From PALSA-1296 sp038322815 (GTDB taxonomy: Bacteria > Bacteroidota > Ignavibacteria > Palsa-1295), in NCBI GenBank assembly GCA_038322815.1, contig JBBQGG010000001.1, positions 50,703 through 114,702 on the forward strand: DNA of 64,000 bases, read 5' to 3'. Within the stretch, counting starts at the first letter, position 1. Each line of letters opens with the position of its first letter. A model generated the notes under the pieces. It saw only the letters and a list, made by a program, of their open reading frames with translations. It had not been told where the DNA came from and searched no databases. A program made the position numbers and the translations under genes. Below are positions 34,055-43,370 of this stretch, piece after piece.

Positions 34055-35424
34055 AAAACCAATTTCACTACCTGAGATAATGTATCAACTCCTTCGACTC
34101 TCGTGCCCTTTTTTATTTTCGGAATAGATTTTAGATTTGATCGCGGAATGATGATCGTTTCAAATCCGAGTTTCATTGCTTCCATGACTCGCAGTTCCGC
34201 TTGCGGAACTGCTCGAACTTCTCCACCCAAACCAACTTCACCTATTAAACAAGATTTCGAATCAAGCGGCGTATCTTTCATGCTTGATAGAACAGCCATT
34301 ACAATAGCAAGATCAGCCGCAGGTTCGTCTACCGTTAGGCCGCCTGCAATATTAATAAATACATCTTGATTCGCAAGCCGTGCGCCAAGTCTACGTTCGA
34401 GAACGGCAAGAAGCATTGCAATTCGGCGGTAGTCGTATCCTGTCGTTGTTCGCTGAGGGTTATTGTAATGTGTCGGCGAAACAAGCGCCTGCACTTCTAA
34501 TAATAACGGACGAGTACCTTCGAGTATGCAGCATACTGCCGAACCGGATGAACCATATTGTCTTTCTGAAAGGAAAACTTCCGATGGATTTGGTACTTCC
34601 ATTAACCCTTCTGACGTCATCGAAAAAACTCCGATCTCATTTGTCGAACCATACCTATTTTTCGCTGCACGCAGAATTCTGTAGGCATGAGTTCTCTCAC
34701 CTTCGAATTGCAACACCGTGTCGACGATATGTTCCAAAACTTTAGGACCTGCAATTGCACCTTCTTTTGTGACGTGTCCTACAATAAAGATAGGGATGCC
34801 GGATGATTTTGCAAATTGCAGAAGCATTGCTGTGCATTCACGCACCTGTCCTACGCTGCCCGGCGCGGATTCCATAGCAGTTCTATACATCGTTTGAATT
34901 GAATCAACAATGAGTATATCAGGAGAACTGCTGCGTGCTTCTTCGATAATTCGTTCAATATCCGTTTCTCCCATGAAGGAAACATCTTCATTCTTCATCA
35001 ACAGACGCTCTGCACGAGATTTTAATTGTTTCGGACTTTCTTCACCCGATACATAAAGAGTTTTTGCAGTCAGCATTCCGCGCACCATTTGCATAAGAAG
35101 CGTGGACTTCCCTATTCCAGGATCACCGCCGATGAGCACGAGAGAGCCATGCATAATTCCGCCACCAAGAACTCTATCGAGTTCTGCAATGCCTGTTAAA
35201 ATACGGTCTTCTTCGCTTAGAGTTATCTCGGATAATTTCAGGGGGCGCGCTGCACCAGTTGAACCATAACTTCTTGCGCCTTTTGCTTTGGGATTATCTG
35301 TAGATGATATTGAGGTCTCTTCAACAAAAGTATTCCACTCATTGCACTCCGAACACTTCCCTATCCATCTTGGTGAAATGTATCCGCAATTAGAACATAC
35401 AAATTGTACTCTGCTTTTTGACAT
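34051..35424 (-). CDS. radA: DNA repair protein RadA
   Basis: 457 residues. It promotes branch migration in homologous recombination. The N-terminal C4 zinc finger is CSNCGY then GKCSECNEW (about 10-29). The ATPase core has Walker A GGDPGIGKSTLL (about 95-106) and Walker B DILIVDSIQT. The RadA-specific KNRFG motif reads KNRYG here (conservative Phe to Tyr). A Lon-protease-like domain ends the protein (FINIAGGLTVDEPAADLAI, CLIGEVGLGGEVRAVPQ). It heads the radA-rdgB-CDGSH run. Confidence 0.97.
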   Translation of the reverse strand: MSKSRVQFVCSNCGYISPRWIGKCSECNEWNTFVEETSISSTDNPKAKGARSYGSTGAARPLKLSEITLSEEDRILTGIAELDRVLGGGIMHGSLVLIGGDPGIGKSTLLMQMVRGMLTAKTLYVSGEESPKQLKSRAERLLMKNEDVSFMGETDIERIIEEARSSSPDILIVDSIQTMYRTAMESAPGSVGQVRECTAMLLQFAKSSGIPIFIVGHVTKEGAIAGPKVLEHIVDTVLQFEGERTHAYRILRAAKNRYGSTNEIGVFSMTSEGLMEVPNPSEVFLSERQYGSSGSAVCCILEGTRPLLLEVQALVSPTHYNNPQRTTTGYDYRRIAMLLAVLERRLGARLANQDVFINIAGGLTVDEPAADLAIVMAVLSSMKDTPLDSKSCLIGEVGLGGEVRAVPQAELRVMEAMKLGFETIIIPRSNLKSIPKIKKGTRVEGVDTLSQVVKLVL

Positions 35425-35511
35425 GCTAAGAATTAAAGTGCAAAGTTACGGCGCATGGAAATTAAAATTAAAAATACAAATTAAAAATGGAAATGCAGAA
35501 TGGGCAATGTA

Positions 35512-38500
35512 TTATTTGACGATCGCCAGCGTCTGCACGGAAAGTATTCCGTTCTCACGGGAAAGGATGAGTTGATAACTCCCGCTTGGAAGTGAGGAGA
35601 TATCCAGAATCTTCGGATTCAAGCCGCTTTCCAAATCAAGAGATGTGCGTAATTTTATTACTCCGAGATTATTAACCAACGAAATTTGTCCATAAGTTTT
35701 TTCTACTGACAGAATTGAAACTGTAACAATGGTATTTGCCGGATTTGGAACAACAGATTTTATAACTGCGGGCAAATTCCCGTTTAAGTAGGCTCGGAGC
35801 GTTACGTCTCCGCACTGGTTTCCGACTGTTATCATACCTTGTGAAGATGACGAGGTCGAGAGCTGGCTTACAAAAAGATCTTCGAAAAGTACAGCGGTGG
35901 TATCTTTCTTTGAAACATAGCAAATAAAGGGGACATCGAACGAGGAAGTTACAAAGGAAAGTGTATTATTTACCGATCTGTCCTTTCTGTAAAGATCGTA
36001 GCGTATTTTTCCGTAAGAAATATTTGTCGGAGTTATTAAATAATTACAAAGAGGATTACCTCCTGAACAATCGGTCTGAGGATTCTGCAAAAGTGCAAGA
36101 TCAGCGTCATAACTTAGAACGAACGAGATCGTATCAAGATTTATCGGTGCAGGGGTTGCTGAGATGGCAACATGAAATTTACGTAGTACCTGCGTATAGG
36201 GAACATTCACGGTATCAACAGTGACAAATATATTTCCGATGGTACGACCAATGGCTTTAACCGAGGTCAGATTCATTGTATCATTGGCAAGCGCGAAATC
36301 CGATTGCCAATTGCCAAGGAGAGAAGGCGAAAAAGTCATATTGAACGACTTCGTCTCAAATGGCTGGAAAACTATCGGCATAGTCATATCCGAACTGAAG
36401 ATCGAAACATCCCCTGTCTGTTTTATTTTCGTAACGACGACAGGAGACTCATTTGGATTCCTGACTTGGAATGATTTCACCATATTGGCAGGAGCTTGCT
36501 GAGTCCCAAAATCGACTACGTTCGATGAAGTAAATGGAATAAGTGGTTTTGCAAGTGGATCGATAGCGATCGTTGTTTCGCAGATATGTCCAACGCTATC
36601 GACAACATGCATAACGGCAGTTGCACTTAGGAATGGATCTATTAGTGTAAATTTCTGCTCAGCATGATAAACGTCAGTAAAAACAACGGGACCAAACGTG
36701 AAATTATTAGAAGCTCCTACAAGAATAACTGATCGAACACCGCGATCCCAAGGGGCAAGTTCCACGACATGAAAGACCCTTGTTTTTTGATCAATGATCT
36801 CGATAGAACAGACAGGTGAAGTGTTATCCGGCAGAGGATCATAGCGCAGCGTGTCATGCGCAGCATTGCCGACGCTATCGGACGCTACAATTAGTGCTCT
36901 AACCGGCTGTAATGAGTCGAGAATCGGAACGGAGAATGTGGCATGCATATTCCACAGAAAGGTAACCTTTGATGCACCGGTATTAGGGGCAGGAAAAATA
37001 GTAATATTTTTTAGACCAATATCTTTAAAACGTTTCTCGTCAACAGCTCCGGTAATTTGTAATCGCGGAGATACAACCGGAAACTGGGAAATAATAGGGG
37101 GCAATGTATCTCCAGTAGCTGAATCTCGCTTTATACAATAATCCGACATATTCCCTGAAGAATCGTATGCTTCGAGACAGCCGCTAGCTGCTGCGCTTGG
37201 ATTCGGAGAATGAAGCCAGACTTCACCGAAACGTCGGGTAAGTATACTGACACTATCAAGAATAAGATTCTGAGCTCCTGCTTTCAATGAAGCTGAATTT
37301 AAACCTTTATCCCATGCACGGGATTCTGTTAAGATCATCTGGTAATTGCCGCCTGAAGACTGTGCCACATCTATCACAGGAGGCAATATATCGGCCTTTG
37401 GAGTGTAAAGAATTTCTTTACGCCCTTTATTATTCGCCGAATCAATTGCACGATATACTGCCCGTGCAGGCTGCATGGTATCGTTTACAATGAGGCTATC
37501 AGATGCGAAATTCGGATACTTATTGGAAACTTGTGAAAGCTTAATAAAATTTTGCAGTAAAGAATCATGAAAATCCCTTATGCCTCTGGTACATGGAAAA
37601 TTCTCCGTTGCCTGAACGCTTCGCGAAGTATAGACCGGTGAAGATTCTGCAATAAGAGGCGGGTCGAAATCAAAAATATTTCTACCCAAAATATATTGTT
37701 CTGTAATGTTTCTTTGCAGGGTTTTATAATTCAGCGTTAAGCCAATGGAATGCAGTTTTAACCAAGGGCAGGGATTAGTAGAGACATAGCGAATATTACA
37801 ATGTTCACCGAAAACAAATTCGCCAAGCTGGGACATAACCGGAGGATATTGAGCAGAATCTGTAGCAGTCATAAATACTCCCCCTGTATTATGAGTAACC
37901 TCTGCATTCAGCGTAGGGGAGCCTTTTCCCAATTCCATAACATACAGAGTTATACCTAAAGCATTCATAAGGGAATCATAATAGGGAGTATCATAGATCG
38001 CATCATCAGTAACAAGTACGATCGCTTTTTGTTTGAATGGCTGGTTTTGCAAGAGGCTGATACTAAGGTCTATTCCGGGGTCGATATTCGTAAAACCTGT
38101 AAAAGTTTGAGATCGCAGAATATTCTGGAAAGCAGATGAATCCACAGCATTCTGTCCTGAATAAAAACCATTTAAATGAGCCGGTCCGGGAAAATACTGC
38201 GCCTGATCCGTAAAAACAACAAGAGCATATCGGGAAGCGGAAGGAATCAGATTAATGAATTTGTCAAAGGACTTATAATATGACAGATATATATCCCAGC
38301 TATCTCCTGCACTTGCCTTTATTGATGTACTGGCATCAACACAAAAGACCACAGCTGCCTGAGCCGATTCATCACAGCCAATAAGTTGAATGTTCTCAGG
38401 GAAATTATCTTCAGTTACTTTAAGATCGGTCGGTAAAATTCCGGGCTGAGGCAGCAAACCGTTATACGTTGCCGTCATCTTCAAACGAACTATGGGAAAG

Positions 38501-38616
38501 CTATCAATACGCGGAGTGGAAGTCACAAAACCAAGCCGCTGCCCAAAGCCCTCTAATGGCATGAACATACACATGCTCACTAAAAGCATGAACGGCAAAC
38601 ACTTCAAATGTAACAC
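35512..38616 (-). CDS. Giant T9SS cargo with von Willebrand factor A domain
   Basis: 1034 residues from a GTG start at 38616, with a signal peptide ending LEGFGQR. A vWA domain lies at about 88-260: VVFCVDASTSIKA carries the metal-binding DxSxS, followed by RYALVVFTDQAQYF and KAIVLVTDDAIYDTPYY. The middle is beta-sandwich repeats. Near 700 a choice-of-anchor D unit appears (SNVVDFGTQQAPANMVKSFQ), then a cohesin-like part. A T9SS type A domain ends it (SVVPNPANTIVTVSIL, LVNNLGVIKLRTSL, LPSGSYQLIL, QTLAIVK). It is probably a surface adhesion or scaffold protein. It lies 87 bases upstream of radA and is divergent from no close gene. Confidence 0.87.
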   Translation of the reverse strand: MLHLKCLPFMLLVSMCMFMPLEGFGQRLGFVTSTPRIDSFPIVRLKMTATYNGLLPQPGILPTDLKVTEDNFPENIQLIGCDESAQAAVVFCVDASTSIKASAGDSWDIYLSYYKSFDKFINLIPSASRYALVVFTDQAQYFPGPAHLNGFYSGQNAVDSSAFQNILRSQTFTGFTNIDPGIDLSISLLQNQPFKQKAIVLVTDDAIYDTPYYDSLMNALGITLYVMELGKGSPTLNAEVTHNTGGVFMTATDSAQYPPVMSQLGEFVFGEHCNIRYVSTNPCPWLKLHSIGLTLNYKTLQRNITEQYILGRNIFDFDPPLIAESSPVYTSRSVQATENFPCTRGIRDFHDSLLQNFIKLSQVSNKYPNFASDSLIVNDTMQPARAVYRAIDSANNKGRKEILYTPKADILPPVIDVAQSSGGNYQMILTESRAWDKGLNSASLKAGAQNLILDSVSILTRRFGEVWLHSPNPSAAASGCLEAYDSSGNMSDYCIKRDSATGDTLPPIISQFPVVSPRLQITGAVDEKRFKDIGLKNITIFPAPNTGASKVTFLWNMHATFSVPILDSLQPVRALIVASDSVGNAAHDTLRYDPLPDNTSPVCSIEIIDQKTRVFHVVELAPWDRGVRSVILVGASNNFTFGPVVFTDVYHAEQKFTLIDPFLSATAVMHVVDSVGHICETTIAIDPLAKPLIPFTSSNVVDFGTQQAPANMVKSFQVRNPNESPVVVTKIKQTGDVSIFSSDMTMPIVFQPFETKSFNMTFSPSLLGNWQSDFALANDTMNLTSVKAIGRTIGNIFVTVDTVNVPYTQVLRKFHVAISATPAPINLDTISFVLSYDADLALLQNPQTDCSGGNPLCNYLITPTNISYGKIRYDLYRKDRSVNNTLSFVTSSFDVPFICYVSKKDTTAVLFEDLFVSQLSTSSSSQGMITVGNQCGDVTLRAYLNGNLPAVIKSVVPNPANTIVTVSILSVEKTYGQISLVNNLGVIKLRTSLDLESGLNPKILDISSLPSGSYQLILSRENGILSVQTLAIVK

Positions 38617-38809
38617 TCTGATGGGGATGATGCGTTAGTACCTCCTAATAGAGCAATAAATACCCTAAATTAGAACGCTTTTACGCAAGCAGAGTTTCAT
38701 AATAATGCGAAAATCCTTATTCTTTCACAAACCGTACGTCGCCCCGCCAAGCCGTGCGAAGTAAATGCTACCGGATTTTTATTATAAATTGATAAGAGAA
38801 ATAAATAAA

Positions 38810-39193
38810 TCATTCCGGTTTCCAAAAATGCTTTTCCATATCCACTCCATCGCCTTTGAACTTCACCCCATCTTTTTCGAGCAGCCAGCGCATTCTTTCG
38901 TAGCCTCCGAATTGATGCGCGCCGCTCAATAGTCCTGCATGATTAATGACACGCTGCGCAGGAATATCCATTTCCGGCGGCATAGATCTCAGTGCCTGCC
39001 CAACTAAGCGCGACGAGCTTTTCATTCCGATCATTTCGGCAATGGCTCCGTATGTTGTCACTTTTCCTTTTGGAATCTTGCTGACAATATTATAGACTTT
39101 TTCGTAAAAAGATAGGCTTGCATTTTTTTTACGAGAAGGTAGGTCTATGAGATCATCCGAACGCTTTATAATGTTTTTCTTTTTTTTAAACAC
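38810..39193 (-). CDS. Alkyltransferase-like protein (ATL), catalytic Cys absent
   Basis: 127 residues matching the DNA-binding domain of O6-alkylguanine-DNA alkyltransferase: YEKVYNIVSKIPKGKVTTYG, then AIAEMIGMKSSSRLVGQALR. Where MGMT has PCHRV, this protein has IPAQRVIN, so the acceptor Cys is replaced by Ala. In known ATL proteins that change abolishes repair by transfer and the protein instead flags O6-alkylguanine for nucleotide excision repair. The downstream GGYERMRWLLEKDGV is also ATL-like. The first 25 residues are Lys-rich. It is divergent from hpnE, with a palindromic repeat between. Confidence 0.88.
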   Translation of the reverse strand: MFKKKKNIIKRSDDLIDLPSRKKNASLSFYEKVYNIVSKIPKGKVTTYGAIAEMIGMKSSSRLVGQALRSMPPEMDIPAQRVINHAGLLSGAHQFGGYERMRWLLEKDGVKFKGDGVDMEKHFWKPE

Positions 39194-39219
39194 GTTATTT
39201 ATTTTGAAGATTTAATGTT

Positions 39220-39327
39220 GTCATTCTCAGAGTAGCGAAGAATCTGCGGTCTCAATATACCTGAAAGCTCAGATTCTTCACTATGCCAATTTTTTGCTGC
39301 TGCAATCTTGGCTACGCTGAGAATGAC
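39220..39327. repeat. Palindromic repeat, GTCATTCTGAG family (108 bp)
   Basis: The left arm GTCATTCTCAGAGTAGCGAA, then GAATCTG, pairs with the right end CTACGCTGAGAATGAC, and AAGAATCTG faces CAGATTCTT inside. It fills the divergent gap between the ATL gene and hpnE. Same family as 16772-16859. Confidence 0.75.
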
Positions 39328-39352
39328 ATATTCTCATTTTTCTTAATCGTTA

Positions 39353-40678
39353 ATGATACCAAATCCATATCGAGTAGCGATCATCGGCGCCGGAACGAGC
39401 GGGCTTGCTGCTGCTGTCAAGCTATACAGCGCCCATTCTACGCGTCCGTTTGCCGTAACAATTTTCGAATCACGCCGCGAAGCGGGTGGCAGAACGCGCT
39501 CATTTATTGATTCCGAATCAGGGGATACGCTCGATAATGGTCAGCATTTGCTTATGGGCTGCTATACTTCGACACTCGATTATCTCCGCACGATAGGTTC
39601 GGAACATTTGCTTCAAAAGCAAAATTCTCTGGAGATTCCCTTCCTTCTTCCGAATGAACACCGCATGAGCATATTAAAACTTCCTGCTCATCTTCCTGTT
39701 CCTCTGAATATGTCTGTTGGATTATTTCAAACAGACCTGCTTTATCAATATGAAAAACTGGCAGCAGTTCGCTTTGGTATGGGTATGATGATGTTCCGCT
39801 ATGATAAACAGATGGCTCATTCATCCTGCGCTGATCTTTTCAGGTTTGCTCATCAGCCTGTAACACTTATAGAAAAATTATGGGCGCCGATTGTCGTCGG
39901 AACATTGAATCTTCCTCCGGAGAAAGCAAGCGCTCAGGTATTTTTACATACAATGCGCCTTATCTTTTTGCAGAATAAAAAGCACAGCTCGCTGCTTTTT
40001 CCAAAAGTTGGTTTATCTGGTCTTCTAATCAACCCTGCTCTGGATTATTTATTATCCCACGGATGCGGAATAAATTACGGGCAGACTATTAAAACTATTA
40101 AAGCCGGGAATAACCTACTATATATAGAAACAGATGAAGGAAATACAGTTTTCGATGCGCTGATCTTTGCGGGAAATTATCATGATATTTCATTTATGCC
40201 TAAGGAAATTTCACGGATTATACCTATAGTAAAATATTCTCCGATAGCTAATGCTTATTTATGGGTAGATAAAAAGTTCGTCGGTATGCCGATCTGTGGA
40301 TTTATCGGAACATCGCTAGAATGGTGTTTTACAAAGCCGACGCATTATGGCGCCGAACTACTTGCCTGCACAAAAAGCGCAGCCGATGATCTGATGAAGA
40401 AAGATAATGATGAAATTACAAATATATTCTGGAATGATATTAAAAGCTCGTTTCCTAATAATAATGCAAAGCTGATTCGCTCCGTGATTATTAAAGAGAA
40501 ACGTGCTACTCCCCTTTTGAATGTTGAGCTTCAGCTTCATCGTCCGAATACAAAAACGATCATCCCTAATCTATATCTTGCAGGAGATCTTGTGCAGAAT
40601 GGATTACCAATGACGATCGAGGGAGCTATTCGTAATGGTCAGAGGGCTGCGTTGGAAGTATTGAAAAGTATAGAATAA
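39353..40678 (+). CDS. hpnE: Hydroxysqualene dehydroxylase HpnE-like FAD enzyme
   Basis: 441 residues. The N-terminal FAD site is VAIIGAGTSGLAAAVKL (about 8-24), with the second motif FESRREAGGRTRSF (about 43-56). The run LDNGQHLLMGCYTSTLDYL (about 64-82) is characteristic of HpnE, which reduces hydroxysqualene to squalene for hopanoids or sterols. The C-terminal FAD motif is PNLYLAGDLVQNGLPMTIEGA (about 405-425). Related phytoene desaturases are the alternative, but the DNGQH stretch favours HpnE. The squalene partners HpnC/HpnD are not adjacent. Confidence 0.83.
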   Translation: MIPNPYRVAIIGAGTSGLAAAVKLYSAHSTRPFAVTIFESRREAGGRTRSFIDSESGDTLDNGQHLLMGCYTSTLDYLRTIGSEHLLQKQNSLEIPFLLPNEHRMSILKLPAHLPVPLNMSVGLFQTDLLYQYEKLAAVRFGMGMMMFRYDKQMAHSSCADLFRFAHQPVTLIEKLWAPIVVGTLNLPPEKASAQVFLHTMRLIFLQNKKHSSLLFPKVGLSGLLINPALDYLLSHGCGINYGQTIKTIKAGNNLLYIETDEGNTVFDALIFAGNYHDISFMPKEISRIIPIVKYSPIANAYLWVDKKFVGMPICGFIGTSLEWCFTKPTHYGAELLACTKSAADDLMKKDNDEITNIFWNDIKSSFPNNNAKLIRSVIIKEKRATPLLNVELQLHRPNTKTIIPNLYLAGDLVQNGLPMTIEGAIRNGQRAALEVLKSIE

Positions 40679-40751
40679 GCGGAAACATCTCAAGTGAAAA
40701 TTCGTTAAGGATTTACCCTGAGAGTATATTCCGACAACTCTTTTTTTATTT

Positions 40752-42143
40752 ATGGATAGTACTGTAAGCCAAACGGCACAAAAAACATTGCCTGCTCCGG
40801 CAGGGACAAAGCAATTGCCTCTTCATATTGTAAGCATCCGCAGAAAAAAAAATAAAGGTCTGATCTATGCCGTTTTAATTTTAGCTGTCGGAGGTATAGT
40901 CGTTTGGTATTTCTTTTTTCGAGGCGAAGCTGCCCAGATTCCATTTATCAGATTTACTGCTCTTGATAAAGGTGATATTGTAAAATCAGTTACAGCGACC
41001 GGTACTCTTCAGGCGACAAAGACCGTTCAGGTTGGCTCTCAGGTATCGGGCACAATTAAATCACTTCATGCCGATTTTAATACGCGAGTCACTAAAGGTC
41101 AGCTCGTCGCAGAACTTGATCCGACTTTTTATGATGCCTCAGTCAAAGCAGCAACAGCAAATCATGCAAGAGCTAAAGCAGATCTTGATAATGCTGCCAG
41201 GAATGAAGTCCGCGCTAAACAACTTTTTACACAGAACTTGATCTCCAAGGCTGATTACGACATAAGCGAAACAGCGCTTGCCGATGCCAAAGCAACAGTT
41301 CAGCAAATGCAGGCTTCGCTCGATCAGGCAAATGTGAATCTGAGTTATACAAAAATTCATGCTCCGATCTCTGGTGTGGTAACACAGCGTAGCGTTGATG
41401 TAGGACAGACCGTCGCAGCATCCTTAAATGCTCCCGTCCTTTTTATCATCGCCGAAGATCTTACGGAAATGGAAGTTCAGGCAAATGTGGATGAAGCCGA
41501 TATTGGTCAGGTCAAACAAGGTGAAGATGTTTCATTCACTGTCGATGCATTTTCCGGTGAGAAATTTCATGGAATGGTAAAATTAGTACGACTAAATCCT
41601 GTCATTCAGTCAAATGTCGTTACGTATACGGTGATTATTTCTGCGCAGAACAAAGAAGAAAAACTTTTCCCGGGCATGACGGCAACGGTGACGATCACGA
41701 ATTCAGCCGTGCAGAATGCAACACGAGTACCTACTTCAGCAACGCGATTCACGCCGCCTTATTCCGATAATGCACCCGTTACGCAATCTTCGAAACCGAC
41801 AAGTCATGATACTACCAAGCCCAAAGGTGATTCATACAGAATCGAAAAAGGTCGAGGTAATTCTAATTCCGCTATAATATATAGAAGATCAAATAAAACT
41901 GTTAAACCCGGAGAAATGCCCGAACTTGAAGCTATCAGGATCAAGACAGGCATTAGCGATGGTATGTTTACCGAAGTTCTATCCAGTGATTCACCTCTTA
42001 ATGTTGGTGATAGCATTGCCGTTGGTAGTATTATGCCATCAGGTAAAACTCCTTCAACGAATGCACCCGGAGCTAATCCGTTCGGTACTCAGCCAAGACC
42101 CGGAGGTGGTGGACCGGGAGGTGGAGGGGCGCCCAGAAGATAA
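40752..42143 (+). CDS. Periplasmic adaptor subunit (MacA/HlyD family)
   Basis: 463 residues. One N-terminal membrane helix (LIYAVLILAVGGIVVWYFFF, about 34-53) is followed by the adaptor layout: beta-barrel start FTALDKGDIVKSVTATGTL, lipoyl-like half VQVGSQVSGTIKSLHADF, a helical hairpin (about 120-190) and the second lipoyl half YTKIHAPISGVVTQRSVDVG. The C-terminal 80 residues are Pro/Gly-rich (PGGGGPGGGGAPRR). It links an inner-membrane transporter to an outer-membrane channel. The gene is 3 bases ahead of an FtsX/MacB-type permease. It is first in a three-gene operon. Confidence 0.9.
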   Translation: MDSTVSQTAQKTLPAPAGTKQLPLHIVSIRRKKNKGLIYAVLILAVGGIVVWYFFFRGEAAQIPFIRFTALDKGDIVKSVTATGTLQATKTVQVGSQVSGTIKSLHADFNTRVTKGQLVAELDPTFYDASVKAATANHARAKADLDNAARNEVRAKQLFTQNLISKADYDISETALADAKATVQQMQASLDQANVNLSYTKIHAPISGVVTQRSVDVGQTVAASLNAPVLFIIAEDLTEMEVQANVDEADIGQVKQGEDVSFTVDAFSGEKFHGMVKLVRLNPVIQSNVVTYTVIISAQNKEEKLFPGMTATVTITNSAVQNATRVPTSATRFTPPYSDNAPVTQSSKPTSHDTTKPKGDSYRIEKGRGNSNSAIIYRRSNKTVKPGEMPELEAIRIKTGISDGMFTEVLSSDSPLNVGDSIAVGSIMPSGKTPSTNAPGANPFGTQPRPGGGGPGGGGAPRR

Positions 42144-42146
42144 ATT

Positions 42147-43370
42147 ATGTTAAGAAATTTTCTTTCAAGTTTAACGATGGCATTCGACTCCCTTAGAAGC
42201 AATAAGGTGAGGGCAACTCTGACGATGCTTGGTATTATTATCGGAGTAGGCGCAGTAATTACAATGACGGCAATTGGGCAAGGCGCTAAGAAAGCTGTTA
42301 GCGACCAGATAGCAACTCTGGGGACGAACCTCTTGACGATTTATCCTGGAGCCACATTCGGCGGCGGAGTATCGAGTGGAACAGGCGGCTCGAATAAATT
42401 AACAGAGAACGACGCCGAAGCTATAAAGAAATTATCTTCTGTTTCAGCCGTTGCCCCGATCGCTTCGGCACAAGTGCAAGTTGTTGCATCAAATTCCAAT
42501 TGGTCAACTCGTGCTACAGGCACTACTCCGGAATATCTTACCGTCAAGAATTGGAAGGTTGTCAGCGGAAGTAATTTCCAGCAAAGCGACGTACGCGCTG
42601 CGCGTAAAATATGTCTCATCGGCAAAACAGTTGCCTTGCAGCTTTTCCCTGATGGAAGAGATCCTGTAGGAGCAACGGTGAGGATAAAAAAACTTCCATT
42701 CACGATCATAGGTGTTCTCGAAGAAAAAGGAACAAACTCTTTTGGAATTGACCAGGATGACATTATCCTCGCCCCTCTCTATACCGTTCAAAAAAAACTT
42801 TTAGGGATTACCTGGCTTAATGTCATTATTGCAAGTGCTCTCAGTGATCACGAGAACGATCAGGCAGTTTCGGACATTACTGCAACGCTTCGCCAGACAC
42901 ATAGACTTCTGCCGGGTGACGAAAATGATTTTCAGGTGCGTTCACAAGTTGAACTTGCCGCCGCCGCTGCTCAAAATGCTAATACTTTGACAAGTCTGCT
43001 GAGCAACGCAGCTATCATTTCACTTCTAGTCGGCGGAATCGGCATCATGAATATTATGCTTGTCACCGTTACCGAACGTACTCGCGAGATAGGAGTCCGC
43101 AAATCCCTTGGCGCAAAACGCAGAGATATTCTTACTCAATTTCTGACAGAGGCTATGGCGCTTTCGCTGATCGGCGGTGTGATCGGCATACTACTGGGAT
43201 TAGGAATGAGTTGGTTCATTTCAAAGAGCAATGGCTGGACGCTTTTTATTTCACCGACTGCAACAGGACTTTCATTTGCAGCCGCAGCAATTATAGGAAT
43301 TTTCTTTGGATTCTACCCTGCTCAGAAAGCAGCACGGATGAATCCCGTCGAAGCGTTGCGTTATGAATAA
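42147..43370 (+). CDS. MacB-like ABC transporter permease (FtsX family) without fused ATPase
   Basis: 407 residues. One N-terminal helix (ATLTMLGIIIGVGAVITMTAIG, about 24-45) leads into a periplasmic MacB_PCD domain (about 50-260). Three C-terminal helices follow, with IGVRKSLGAKRRDILTQFLT, the FtsX-type signature, and the ending GFYPAQKAARMNPVEALRYE. Classical MacB has an N-terminal ATPase; here it is absent and no separate ATPase gene is in the operon, so the energy subunit must come from elsewhere. With the adaptor upstream it probably forms a tripartite exporter. Its last 8 bases overlap the next gene. Confidence 0.9.
   Translation: MLRNFLSSLTMAFDSLRSNKVRATLTMLGIIIGVGAVITMTAIGQGAKKAVSDQIATLGTNLLTIYPGATFGGGVSSGTGGSNKLTENDAEAIKKLSSVSAVAPIASAQVQVVASNSNWSTRATGTTPEYLTVKNWKVVSGSNFQQSDVRAARKICLIGKTVALQLFPDGRDPVGATVRIKKLPFTIIGVLEEKGTNSFGIDQDDIILAPLYTVQKKLLGITWLNVIIASALSDHENDQAVSDITATLRQTHRLLPGDENDFQVRSQVELAAAAAQNANTLTSLLSNAAIISLLVGGIGIMNIMLVTVTERTREIGVRKSLGAKRRDILTQFLTEAMALSLIGGVIGILLGLGMSWFISKSNGWTLFISPTATGLSFAAAAIIGIFFGFYPAQKAARMNPVEALRYE

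Noticed and set aside
34051..35424. RadA KNRYG in place of KNRFG as a functional defect
   Set aside because: Phe to Tyr is conservative and all other motifs are intact, so no loss of function is supported.
42341..42763. 140-codon minus-strand frame opposite the permease gene
   Set aside because: Antisense shadow of a well-supported FtsX/MacB-type gene.
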